Part shown: in pieces, positions 21,688 through 34,000 of the stretch
Layout of the letters: the number at the start of each line of letters is the position of its first letter
How positions within the stretch are numbered: the first letter of the stretch is position 1
NCBI GenBank assembly: GCA_032622095.1
Contig: CP136061.1
Span: 117,004,754 to 117,068,753, forward strand
DNA from: Siphonodentalium dalli
Lineage: Eukaryota; Mollusca; Scaphopoda; Gadilida; Siphonodentaliidae
Direction of reading: 5' to 3'
DNA: 64,000 nucleotides
The notes under the pieces: generated by a model
Database searches by the model: none
Seen by the model: the letters and a program-made list of their open reading frames with translations, nothing else
What the model was told of the DNA's origin: nothing
Translations under genes and position numbers: made by a program

Positions 21688-23959
21688 ACACTTAATAAAT
21701 ACTTAATATGTAGCCTCAGTATATGGTTACGAAATGAGTACGATATTTTTAGTACGAAAGTCCGGTATCTCTGGAGGATTCCATAATAAATAAAGCGGGT
21801 AATGTCTATTGTTTGTCATTTCATCAAACCAGTGTTCTAATTTGGATTTTAAAAGTCGATTGTCATCGAGCGGAATTTTTTTGTTTAAATAATTTTATTT
21901 TTTTTAAATTTAAAAAAGAATATTCCGAAAATATTCACAAACGTTCGACTGTAGAAACGAAATACCTCCAAGAGAAGTCAATGTCTCTCTTAAAAACTGC
22001 CGGGTTTTATTGAACCGAAATTCAGTCGAATTTTATCCATAGATGCTATTATAGCATAGTAGCCGTTGCTGGAATCGAGATAGTCTATTTTTCGATGTCA
22101 GGCAGCACATTCACACAAAAAAGTTGGGAAATTAGTTCATAAAACATTTTGGTTGACAATCTTCCCGTTCTTTTTAAATATCCATAAACTACTATTAATG
22201 TGCTACAGAACAACCCATTTCCCCTGCCATAACTATAATTTTAGTGTGTACTAAACGCAAATCATTTTCCCTCACCCCAATGAGATTTTCACGTCGTAAA
22301 ATTACAGTGACGTCACGAAAATGGCAATATCTAGAGAAAGCGACACTTCCAGACTGGCAAACAAACAGAAAAATACGTCCAATTGAGTACTCTATCAGAG
22401 GAAATGGGTCCCCAAAAATCCGCAGAGGGGGGAGTGTTTCGGTTATCAGCCCACGGTCTAATATGAACTGTCAGCAAGTTTATATGATGCGTCGTGCTTA
22501 CTTGAACGCCTCCTGGTGGGGTGGATTGCCGTTTCCAAGATTAGTTAATATATCAATTTCACGGGATGGGGTGTGTTATGTAATGTGCTCGGAAACGACT
22601 AATATAAGCACAATGCTTGATGTCGAATCCCTTCCGTGCCAACATCATTTTTTTTATTATTTACTATACTCACATATTGTACTAGCTCATGGAATAAACC
22701 AACACTATGTATCTAAAGTCAGAATGAGACGTATACCGTTTCGTATTTAAACAATATAGACAGGTTTATATGAGACTACTTCAAATTTCGCAAGGCAAGA
22801 CTGGCTATCAAGACTGATAATCAAACACTAGCCAATGGTCGCGTGTCTTTTATTTACTTGTGTCGGTATTTGTATTTTACTTTGATGGTTTTTGCCACTG
22901 AAGTTCAATGGCATACACACTTGATGTGATTGTAGTCAAACTAGTAATTTAACCCAATCGATATATAATATGGCATCATCGGCAACCAATCGTTTTCACA
23001 CCCTTTATATGAACGATGTCTATTTTGTTCTATAAATATGTCAAACAACTCGTACGTATTACTAAGACTAGCATTAGTGTAATAGATCAACTTGAGATAA
23101 CAGAGATATTATGTCCATACACACAACTCTATTTCAGCGATGGATGAACTGAGATGTGATATCTAGAGTTTTGTAATCGATCTCTCTAAAATGAGGGGCC
23201 AGCACCCGTGGTTCAAACTGTTGTTGGTAAGACACCACAAAACATGCTAAATGTGTGATGGGCGCAAGTATAGGCAGCTCCAGTGAGTGCATTCTAGTTG
23301 AGCAATGTTTTTGAAATTGCAACATAACACCAGCGATCAATTTGAAGAAAAAAAACATGTTTAGCCTCAAATACCATAGCCCAGTATCTAGATAGGTGCC
23401 AATTTGTTCGATGATACTTTGATAGTATCATGTTATGGTGCTTTAGTTATAAAATCCTCTCAGGAGACAGTTTTAGCAAGAGTTGATGGTGTTCTATTGT
23501 CAATTGTTGAAGGGAAACGATCCCTGGGTTAATAATTTCAGGAGAGAAAGTTATATCGACACACCTGACTAAGAGTAGCAGAAGTTCCCATAACCCATTG
23601 TCACGACCAACACAGTCTCATATGAGTATATGCAAATATCTGATCAGACAATCAATATAACTGTCTTTGTCTTGTCATGAATCTTGTCAAATGGCACTGT
23701 TGTGACTTGACACAGTCAACTTTGTCCAGTTTGTCTATGCATGTGTGCAGGAACTGAATTTACAACCTCACACATGTAGTTCCAATTCATTTGTTCTGAA
23801 GTACTCTAATCCCAATCCACCAATCGGTGAGTGAATACAACTGTCAGCGCCTATCATGTCATAGAAATATGCCCAGTTATAGGCTAGGGTCACTGCTGTT
23901 CAGGTTCAGTGATTGGATTGTTCCCGTACCCCTCCACCCAGAGGGTCCTATTAAACGGG
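21688..23959. other. No gene recognised between the family pseudogene and the lectin upstream region
   Basis: The longest open frame (22244-22750, 168 codons) is rich in Arg, Ser and Ile, has no motif or signal I recognise and no copy elsewhere in the window. I do not call it. The rest is AT-rich intergenic DNA with no obvious repeat. Confidence 0.45.
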
Positions 23960-24045
23960 CATGTCTCATTCGATCTTCCAAAGTGTGTCTACGTAATTTG
24001 GAAGGAGGTATAAGATAGGTTGAAAGATGCACGAAATGTTGACAT
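23960..24045. repeat. Inverted copy of the block at 4155-4240
   Basis: CTTCCAAAGTGTGTCTACG, then TAATTTGGAAGGAGGTATAA and GATAGGTTG, is the reverse complement of the 4155-4240 block with scattered differences. It lies about 500 bp upstream of the lectin promoter block. Confidence 0.65.
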
Positions 24046-24547
24046 ATCGGCTCCGTGTGCGCTGATAAATAAATACTTGCCATGGTCAAAGCCATGAAAG
24101 ACAACAGTTCTGGTCTGCATGTTTAAAACCTAAAACAAAACAAAAACAACAGATTACTAATGAAAAAATAGTCAGTATTTTAATTCGTTTTTTGTTTTAA
24201 TTGAACTCCTTGATCCATATAACTAAAACATTGAATAACATTTTTGAAAAAACCATTTGCTTGAAATCGATCCAGGCGTCAGGGCGAAAAATGTGGGTAT
24301 CGATCATGACAGCGTGTCAACGTTTTTCTATAAGATGGATCAGTTTACATCTTCATGGATTTCATATGTAATGTAACATTATTTAATAATTCGTGGGCAC
24401 AAACAAACACCTGAAAAAAACGGTATTTGTTAATTGTATACCCACAGATGAGAGAATTTTCGTACTAGGTCAAAAGCCGGATGTATCACGTACGTATATA
24501 GTGACCGGGAGGTAACCATTATAGAAATATATATATAGCTCGTATAC

Positions 24548-24803
24548 GTATGAGTCGTATTTGAAATCAATGGCCAGAAGGCGTTGTTTGTTTATACCTA
24601 CGCACATCGACAATGTACTCCGTGCCATAACGTTGTTTCTCTGTTGGCACTAAGTCTTGTTCGTTTTATGTCAGATCAGGTGTCAAATATGACATGGTCT
24701 TTGGATGGTTGCACGCTTTTGAATTTGGCTAAGCTTGATTTGTAGTTCCGTTGTGGTAAGCTAATCTTATGTTAGTTCAAATTCAGCATTTCATATAAGC
24801 ATC
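24548..24803 (+). promoter_or_regulatory. Upstream region of the PAN/lectin gene, conserved with 4340-4570
   Basis: This stretch ends at the start codon 24804 and is duplicated at 4340-4570 with phrase order kept (CCGTGCCATAACG, TATGTCAGATCAG, GGTTGCACGCTTTTGAATTT). It probably includes the promoter and 5' UTR. A CATATAAG lies only about 10 bp before the ATG and is too close to act as its TATA box. Function is inferred from position and conservation. Confidence 0.55.
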
Positions 24804-25098
24804 ATGGTTGACCGCATAAATAACTTGCACAACGCCATTGTGTTGTTTCTGGGCTGTCATATGTTAGTTTGCTGTTCTATGGCTTTGGCGGTCATCGAAA
24901 AACGTTTCATTGCAACAGAGACTAACGTGATTGCTGACGTCTCTCAAAGAGTGAGTCGATCAGAGCTTGCGTGTGCCGCCACATGTTCAAGAACACAAAG
25001 TTGCCAAGCCTTTTCATTCAATGAAGGGAGCGGATTGTGTTACATGAGCCCGATCAGCTTCAGCGGATCACAATCGAGCGCCAAGGTGTTCACTGAAG
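24804..25098 (+). CDS. Exon 1 of the PAN/lectin gene: signal peptide and PAN/apple-like domain
   Basis: The ATG at 24804 is followed by a polar stretch and the hydrophobic AIVLFLGCHMLVCCSMALA, a good signal sequence. The cysteine pattern C-x3-C-x6-C, a QAFSFNEG core and a later LCYMSP match the PAN/apple fold. The open frame runs past the donor into the intron and stops at 25131-25133; the phase match to exon 2 favours splicing at 25098. Confidence 0.75.
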
Positions 25099-28000
25099 GT
25101 AAATATTTACATCGCCCATATGGGTTACACTAATTTATGCTCGGTGATTAGTCAACTGAATGTTTTATATCCCAATAAAATACACCATAATATGAACCGC
25201 TGTCACGTTTGTAATTCGCATGTTCACCATTGGGCCCATGAACTAGTGAACAGAAAATTATTGAACTAAGCATTGAAGTTGTTCAATCTATGCATAAGCA
25301 TGTGAGAATATACATTGAATAACAGTACTTGCATTGTTCCATTGATGAGGTACCAACCCATATAAAATGTACCCAGTTGAATCATGGTAAATGTTTTATT
25401 AGAAATGTAATGGTTTTGGTTATATTTTCACTGCTAGAGTCGTGTGATTACTTTATTTCACTAAGAACTGTATTTTTACACAGCCTCAACATAATACAGT
25501 GTTGATTCGAAAGGGTGCGTATGGATTTCGTGAGGAAATGTATAAATCTGTAAACAGTATTTTGAATGCTATTTGTAACTCAAATCTAATTTATCGGTCT
25601 AATTTATTCAATCATTGGAATCAACATCAGCTGAATTATAAATTACACACTGAGCTAATTTCCCCACAACACGAAAGCGTGCTCTCTAATAATAGTGACA
25701 TCTTGATCCGCGACTTTGGCATCTATCTTGGCAGTGGTTCAACCGCTTCATTGACATAGTCAGCTATATACCGGCAAATTGGTCGGCAGTGTTGTAGGCC
25801 ATAGTTTATAATAGTGAAAATATGTTCTCGAAATTTGAGAGAGCAAAAACACAATTAAAATAATTCGCTAAAATTTGGTACATGGTTAGATCTGGGAGAA
25901 TCCACAGACATACATGTAGGATGGGTAAATATTCATGATTCGTATAGACGGGCCGACAAGTCTATGGGCTAGAGGTACTGGGGGCAGCGATGTATTCAAG
26001 GCTAGTGGGCTATGTAGCCCATAAAACTTCCCCAAGCGGCAATGATAGTCCACAATACATACGTTTAGCCCTTAAAGGGACGGGCGGCGTTCGTTGCAGA
26101 AATATAAATATTTGTTCAAATCGTCATCAACAGAAGGAATATTCAAATATATATAGTGTTGTTCATATGCCAAACATAATCGGCGCGTAAATAGTATATT
26201 GTTGTCAAGACGTGCGATGGTGTACGTAAACAAGAGCCTGCTCGTGTTACAGAAGTTTTGCTTCTGTTTACAAAACACAGTGCAATTCTATTGGTTAATC
26301 ACACAAATGATATAAACGCTCTTTATTATTTCCATATCAGGAAAACAGTAACAAATAACGCTCTTAATGTTTACCATATCCGGATCTAAACAAAAGCCAG
26401 GAAAAGAATTGTTTACATTACAGAGGAAAAAACATTTGACGATAACATACTGTATATCCATATTTCTGATTGGTATAAGAACAATGTCTGTCTATATTTT
26501 ACCATTCTTTCTGTTTATGACGGTTTTTGGTGTAGGTGAATATTTTAACAGCATACCCACCGCCAACACCGTCCGTATCTTTAAACCCGCCAATATTGGT
26601 ATATCAAAGAATTGGACAAATTTGAATCCATTGGGTTGTGGGGAATTATAAATTATCATATATTTAAGTTATTAGACCCTGCCTGTGAAAGCAGATGCGC
26701 ACTACTTTAACTGGCTTAGGGGCTAATAGCACATACAGACAAATAGCCCCTAACCCTAACCCAGAGTTTAGCCCATGAGTTCTAATGTTAGCACGGACGC
26801 ACAAATTAATGTGCTGCCCGGTGTCCGTTTTACGAAGAGAAAGATATCCGCATACCATATATGTGAACACTTCTTTCCCATTCATCCAGGCGTTGCTTAT
26901 ATATACCTTCCGGATTGATGCTACCATGTTGGTCAATGACCAGAAAATAACTGTCATCAGTGATATTACAGCCAAATAGCCAAAAGCCACATTCTCCGTT
27001 CATGTAATAGGTTGCAGGGGAAAAACATATTTCACTGGATATGTATTTACAAAATTGTAAAATTGGATGCATATAAACCTTCTACTAGCACTACATGTAG
27101 TGTGTGCAGCTATTGGCTTCTGATTGGTTACTCTATTTATACATTACATCGATATACTAGAATTTCCATTCAGCAGTGTAGAATTTGACCACATAATGCG
27201 GCTCAGCATACTTTCATCATTCAATGACCTGGAACCCATATCGAAAATATGTGGTAGACAAATACCAGGCAGTATTTGTAAAATTTCAATTTTCATTTTT
27301 AAATTATATCCACTGTGGGGGAACCACTCCTGACGATCGGAGCCCTCAACAGAGAACCTTCACATTCACCATATTTTCATGATAGCTTCTTTTCTAAAAA
27401 AAAAAATGCGAGTTATAGCTTATTTTTTTTAGCATCCCCAGTGTATGTCAGGGGCCTCATATTTTAAAAGTTTTTGTTATGAGTATTAGTTTGTAAAAAT
27501 GTAAGCTGACTCGATTTGGGGACATATATTACTAACCTTCACTGGTGCGTCCATTGGTTCTTCTGTTGTAATGATTCGAGGTAACACGTGGCAGAAAACT
27601 TGCTGTGAGTATGACAATGTCACGAAAATGAGCAAAAATGCAAAGAATCGGAAACTTTGCTCGGTAGAGAATGTATATAAATTATTAATTGGAGTTAAAA
27701 TATCTTGTTTGTTTAGGTTTGGGGGTTGGTGGGTCCCAGAAATTGCTAAATGCAAAAACCAAACAACAGCATTCCTATTGTTTACACCCCCAGATTACAA
27801 CACTTTTTGTCTCGTCTATTTAACTATTTGTGTTCATTATTGAATTGTTTTCTTTAAAACTATGGTAATTATGGTATGTTGTGAATGGATAGTCATATAT
27901 GCAACAGTTTTTTTCGTTTTCAGCCTGTCCGTCCGGAATCGGCATCGACATCGGCTATGCGATGTACACCATCAATGGAGTGGGGTACTGCTTGAAATAC

Positions 28001-31000
28001 TATGCATTGGAAATGTACCCCGATGAAGCACTGACTGTATGCCATGGTGATGACGCAAACGCTCACTTCATCTCAGTAACAAGCCGTGCAATGCTCGATG
28101 GCCTTACATTAGCTTTGGCGACGACATTCAACCATGGGACAGGTATGTGGTAATTAATATGTATACACATGCATTTATTGGGACTAGCCGTTGCTCTCGC
28201 CACATAGGTGTTCGAGTGTTCAAGTGACTTTGGTCGCCATTGTTCGATGTTTTGTAATGTTATGGCCAAAATCTCATAAAACAAATCTCTTTGAGTTTGA
28301 ATGGACTTGTAACATTTTCACTTCAGTCAGCTGATAAAGTAGACCGGCCCCCAGATGAGGGTAGTGTCACACGAAATGGGTAGAAATTTTGACGCTATCT
28401 TCAATTATCCTTGCCCCATGGGGGTTCCAAAACACTGAAGTATCCAGGGCGGAGCAGGTGGGAAATATATTTGTTTGACCTTTTTGGTGTTTTTGACCTG
28501 CAAATCAGGAAAACCAATAAAATAAGACAACTGTTGAATACAATATACGTGAATATCAGATATTTATTTTATCAGGGTTGTTTAACATTGATGATGAGCA
28601 AAACGTTATATTATCCAACAATTTTTGTGAAAAATTCACGAAAATGTCCAAAAAATGCCTAAATTGCTGTGCTTTTTCAAAAATGTTTTCCAGAAGATTT
28701 CCTATAAAATTTTCATTTTTTGGTATAAAGCTCTCAGTGGTGCATCAAAATTTTCAGCATTAAATACCTGATTTAACTAGAGGTGAGAATGTCCCAATGG
28801 GACTACGGATACCCCTTGTTTTTAAAATACTAAGATGTTTCACATGTCAGTAAACATTTAGTTAAAATAATAAAATAACAGTTCCCATTACAGGTGTACA
28901 ACCATAACCCTAATCTTAAACCTAATGACCGAAAAATGTAGGAATAAAAGCTTGGACAAAATTATGTATGTTGCGAAAAAAATTCTGAGTCGAAAAAGGG
29001 GAATAACTCCACCAAACAATGTCGGACAAACGTCATAATCGCAGGTGCGCAAGTTCCCATGGTACTTAATATCTGTGCCACGTTTTGACCGAAAAATGTA
29101 GGAATAAAAGCTCGGACAAAAGCATACATGTTGCGAAAAGTCGAAAAAGGGGGGATAACTCCACGAAAAAAAGTCGACAGACGTCATAATCGCAGGTGCA
29201 CAGGTTCCCATGGTGGTTGATGTCTGTGCCAAGTTTCACGACAATTGATCAAAAAACGATTGAGAACAACTCTTTAAAAATACGCTCTTTAAAAATACGC
29301 TCTTTAAAAAATCGTCAGTTGTGGGTTGCACCCCACAATTTACTCAAACAAAAGATCGCACCCCACAAGTATTCATGGGTATGTGCAGTCACCCCACAAG
29401 TATACTTTGGCCAGTACGACGGACGACAGGCGACGGACGGACGACGGACGGACGGACAAGCTGACTCCAGTATACCCCCTAACTTCGTTGCGGGGGTATA
29501 ACAATATCAACATCACAAGCAATGATATCCAGCAAGCCGATATATTTCCAAAAACTTAACCCACCCCCTAAAACTGAGTTTCTATCTGAAAATACCTGTC
29601 AAGTCAGAATAGCCAGTTTTCATTCCGTTTTGTTAACCAATTCAGAGTCTTATCATTTATTATATACTTGCCCATGAATTATAAGGTTTTAGCAGTGAGA
29701 TATAAGTGATATCCCACTAGTGAGATATAAGTGATATCCCACTGGTGAAATTTCTGATGTATTGACATGCATTGGGGGTCATAGGCAAGTAACTAAAGTT
29801 TATAATAAACAGAATATCCACACTTTTTCAGTGGATATGGGCTAAATCTCATTCGTGATGACAAAACATTTGAATTTCCACTCGTGGCTAAAGCCACTCG
29901 TGGAAATTCAATGTTTTGTCATCACTCATGAGATATAACCCATGTCCACTGAAAAAGTGTGGATATCCTCTATATATCATGGAATTAGCATATATCTGAG
30001 GAGGTTTATGTTATTGTAGAGTCTATTTTGCTTAATTATTTGATTTTTTTGGGGTAAATTAGCTAAACAAAATAATATTTTTTAAGTGAACATCTTTGGA
30101 AAAATTCCCATGACTTTGTCAGTTTTATGTATACAGCTGCACAACATGCACAATATCAGGCATGAAATGCTATAATCAGGTACGAGACCAGAATGCAAAT
30201 GGTCTATTCTGACTTGACAGGTATTTTCAGATAGAAAATCAGTTTTAGGGGGGTGGGTTAAGTTTTTGGAAATATCTCGGATTGTTGATGTTCACATTAA
30301 TAAATCCGGTATATAATGCCTGAAAATTTTTATGCACCAACGAGAGCTTTATACCAAAAAATGAAAATTTTATATGAAATCTTCTGGAAAACTTTTTTGA
30401 AAAAGCACTGCAATTTATGTAATTTTTGCCATTTTCGTGAAATTTTCACAAAAATTGTTGGATAATATAACTTTTTGCACATCATAAATGTTAAGCAACC
30501 CAGATAGAATAAATATCTGATATTCAAGTATATTTTGTTCAACGTTTGTCTTATTTTATTGGTTTTCCTGATTATACTGAAATGTGCAGGTCAAAAAGGT
30601 CAAACAAATATATTTTCCACCTGCACCGCCCTGGATACCTCAGTGTTTTGGAACCCCCGTGGGGCAAGGTTAATTGGAGATAGCGTCAAAATTTCTACCC
30701 TTTCGTGTGACTCTACCCTCATCTGGGGGCCGGTATATAGCCTTCCATCTGGATTTTCAAAATGGCCACTGAGTAAGCCTACATATATTTGCCATTGGAA
30801 TTACATCAATAATCACTATAAATGGCCATTATAGTACAGCGTCCTTGTGTATACATTTTGCGGAAATTGTGCAAATTTATGATAAAAGATCATATTCGAC
30901 ATATGTCTACCGGACATGAAAGTATCAAAATTCAGAAGAGTGCCAAGACAGAAATTGCCCTAATTGCATATATCAAATTCCCGGAAAAATAAATGTTACC

Positions 31001-34000
31001 CTCAAAAAATATACAAGTGTTTATTTACCAATTTACTTGTTTACACTAAGCCGTTCCAATTTATTCAAACATAACATTGGTTACTCCAATTAGCGGAGTG
31101 AATTCTATTGCACTGAAATCAAGATGACCGCCGATTAAAATTTTTGTAATTGTTGTGTATAGCAACCATCCGAAGATTCTATTCGCAAAGCTCTAGTGTT
31201 CATGTATACATGTACTATGATAGAACGACTTGGGACAACATTTGCTGTATTCTTGACGATTTGGCTGTCATGCATATATGTTATCAAAGGTGCAGAAAGT
31301 AATTGGTACCGGAGATAATGGGCAATATAGGGATGACGCTACAGTTGGTCTTGCTGATCTCTTGGGATAACCGATATCCGAAGACAGCTCTGACCTGTTA
31401 GCAAGCGGTTATAAACTATAAGCGTGATATCTTAACTCTTTACTTCCCATAAGCGTCCCTGGACGCTTTGCACTATTTTCCCCATAAGCGCCTGTGGACG
31501 CCTCACAGCATATCCCTAGAAGCGCCTAAGAGCGCGTTACCAGACTTCCCCACAATCGCTTTAGAGCGCCACACTAGGCCCAGACTGTACTAATGAGTTC
31601 GTCCATATGCTCCCCGCTAGTTTCTAATAGAGACCGCCCGGTTATGTCAACTCGTTATTTGTCTATCTAATAACAATAAACGCGGCACCGTGGGCATCGC
31701 GCGCGACACATGCTGTGTTACTTGGGGTTTGTATTGGGGACAGACAGCAGTGGTACCATTCTAAGTATTTACGAACAACATGGCTGCAAAATTTTCGAAA
31801 CAGAAAGTGATCGACATGTTAATGGGAGATGATAGCGATTTTAGCGGAGATTGCGGTTTCTCGTCATCAGAAGATTCAGACGACGATTACTCCCCCCTGC
31901 TACCAGCGACAATGTGACCTCCATCGCCGATAGCAGCTTGAATACTAACCCGATTGGCTGATCAAATAAACATCGAAATGTATCACTTCCGCCATTTACC
32001 CAAAGGACAGGGCCAGTTATACCAGATGAATTCGATACTGATACAGCAACAGCTTTGGACTATTTAAATTTGATGTTCTCGCCATCGAAGTATGCCGAAA
32101 TAGCCAGGCATACTAACAACTATGCCAAGTGGAAAATGGAAGAATATATATAGTGCATGGACATCATAAAGAACCCAATGTGTATCGACTGTATATTGAT
32201 ATACTCAGTTAACATTCAAACTATCCAACTATATTAATTGTTCACGCAACACATTTCATGATATAATTTAAAATCTGGTGAATTGCACGATTTGACTCAT
32301 TTATAATTTCAAACCAAAGAATTGTCGACAACACCTGGTCAAATGGTCATGCTAATGTGGTTGGGTCCTGCTGAATTGATATGATGCTGTTAGGCCAAAC
32401 TGTTGCTGTTAACACAAATTACCGTTATTTTATTTTTAATTTGTCTCAATCGCGGTGTTCCGATAATCTGAAAATCCATTATGCGTATCAAATTATAACA
32501 TTCAAAAACAAATTTATTGCGAAATATTTTTAAAGATACGGGCGGCGTTCGCGGTGGGTATGGTGTTAAAATATTCATCTATGTCAAAAACCACCATAAA
32601 CAGAAGGAATAGTAAGATATAGACAGACTTTGTTCTTATGTCAATCAGAAATATGGCATAAACACTGTTATTGTCAATTTGTCCGCCTTTGTTATGTAAA
32701 CAAAAGCAAAACACGTTACGTTTCCTGGCTTTTGTTTAGATCCGGATATGGTAAACATAAAGAGCGTTCTTTGTTACTGTTTTCCTAATATGGAAATAAT
32801 AAAGAGCGTTTATATCATTTTTGTATGATTAACCAATATAATTTCGGTCTGTTATGTAAACAGAATCACAACTTCTGTAACACGAGCAGTCTGTTGTTTA
32901 CGTATACAAGTGTACGTCTTGACGACAGTATTCTATTTACGCGCTGATTTGAGTGGAACTGTATATATGTTGGCGTTCATTCTGTTGATGGCGATATGAA
33001 CAAATATAAATATTTCTGCAACAAATGCCGCCCGAGACTTTAATAATGGTTGCATTAGTTGAAAATCGACTATAATCAAGATGGCTATTTGCGTCATTTT
33101 AGAACACCAGCGCAGTTATTATATTTTTCAAATATATATATGTTCTTGAATGTTTTTTTTATCAAATCGCTCTAGTTATCCAATCACCGTGAAAATTACA
33201 ACTTAAACAAAATAACGGTACTTTTTCGTAACGGAATCAGTTTGCCCTACCCGCATCATAGCAATTCAACATGACCACCGGCATCATAGCATATTAGCAT
33301 GACAACTTGACCAGGGGTGGACACACGACAGCTCAGCTACAATTATGTATTGTTTCAAACCGCTGAACATCAAATGGCTGGTGTTACATGCATGTTTCAG
33401 TCGGACGTTATGTTACAAATTGCTTGATCGAAGATTTCACAAACTATTTGCTCAAACATGTTTGGTTTATTGAGTAAAAGGAAAGATCTATATCAACACA
33501 ATTTGTACATTGTGCGGTCCTTTTTCTGATAATGTTGGTATGTTTCTGGTGTTTCTGACGTATGTGATAAAATAGTGTGTATTCGCACACCAATATACCA
33601 GTATATGGACTAATTTCTCTTATATTCTATAATGCTAAATTTTAAATGGTGATGCCATACAGTGTTTGCACGAAGATGAACTTCCACACTTAGCACGACG
33701 TGTTATATAATAGGTGTTTTTGAAGTCGAAAATGCTGATAAATGTTACATTTGCATGATAGTTTATAGTAATAAACAATCGCAAACATCACCGTTTTGAA
33801 AATATATTTTAAAACCTTACTTGAATTTCGTAGTGCGACATCGCGTTATTTTGGCTGAACGAAATAGAGGATATAAATCGTTCTGAATTGATACCGGACA
33901 AATATATTTATTTATTTTCGCGAGCGACTAGCTGCACTTTTCGCCAGCGGAAATTCGTTATTTCTGGCAGTAGTAACAGAAACTCATTATCTCCAGAAAC

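Larger units (their letters stand above)
28344..30733. mobile_element. Giant foldback element with TIR arms of about 430 bp and nested arms
   Basis: The left arm (28344-28775) begins CCGGCCCCCAGATGAGGGTA. The right arm (about 30300-30733) is its reverse complement, ending in CATCTGGGGGCCGG. A second arm pair (about 29503-29625 and 30195-30295, with CAGAATAG...ACCTGTCAAGTCAG) and a central palindrome continue inward, so the original element was nearly one continuous hairpin. The left side is broken by the insertion at 28778-29502. It encodes no transposase. It lies inside lectin intron 2. No clear target duplication is seen. Confidence 0.75.

Noticed and set aside
22244-22750. 168-codon open frame on the + strand
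   Set aside because: No recognisable motif, signal peptide or second copy. In an AT-rich animal genome of this size one frame of this length is unremarkable.
24790-24797. CATATAAG as the TATA box of the lectin gene
   Set aside because: It lies about 10 bp before the start codon, too close for a usual core promoter.
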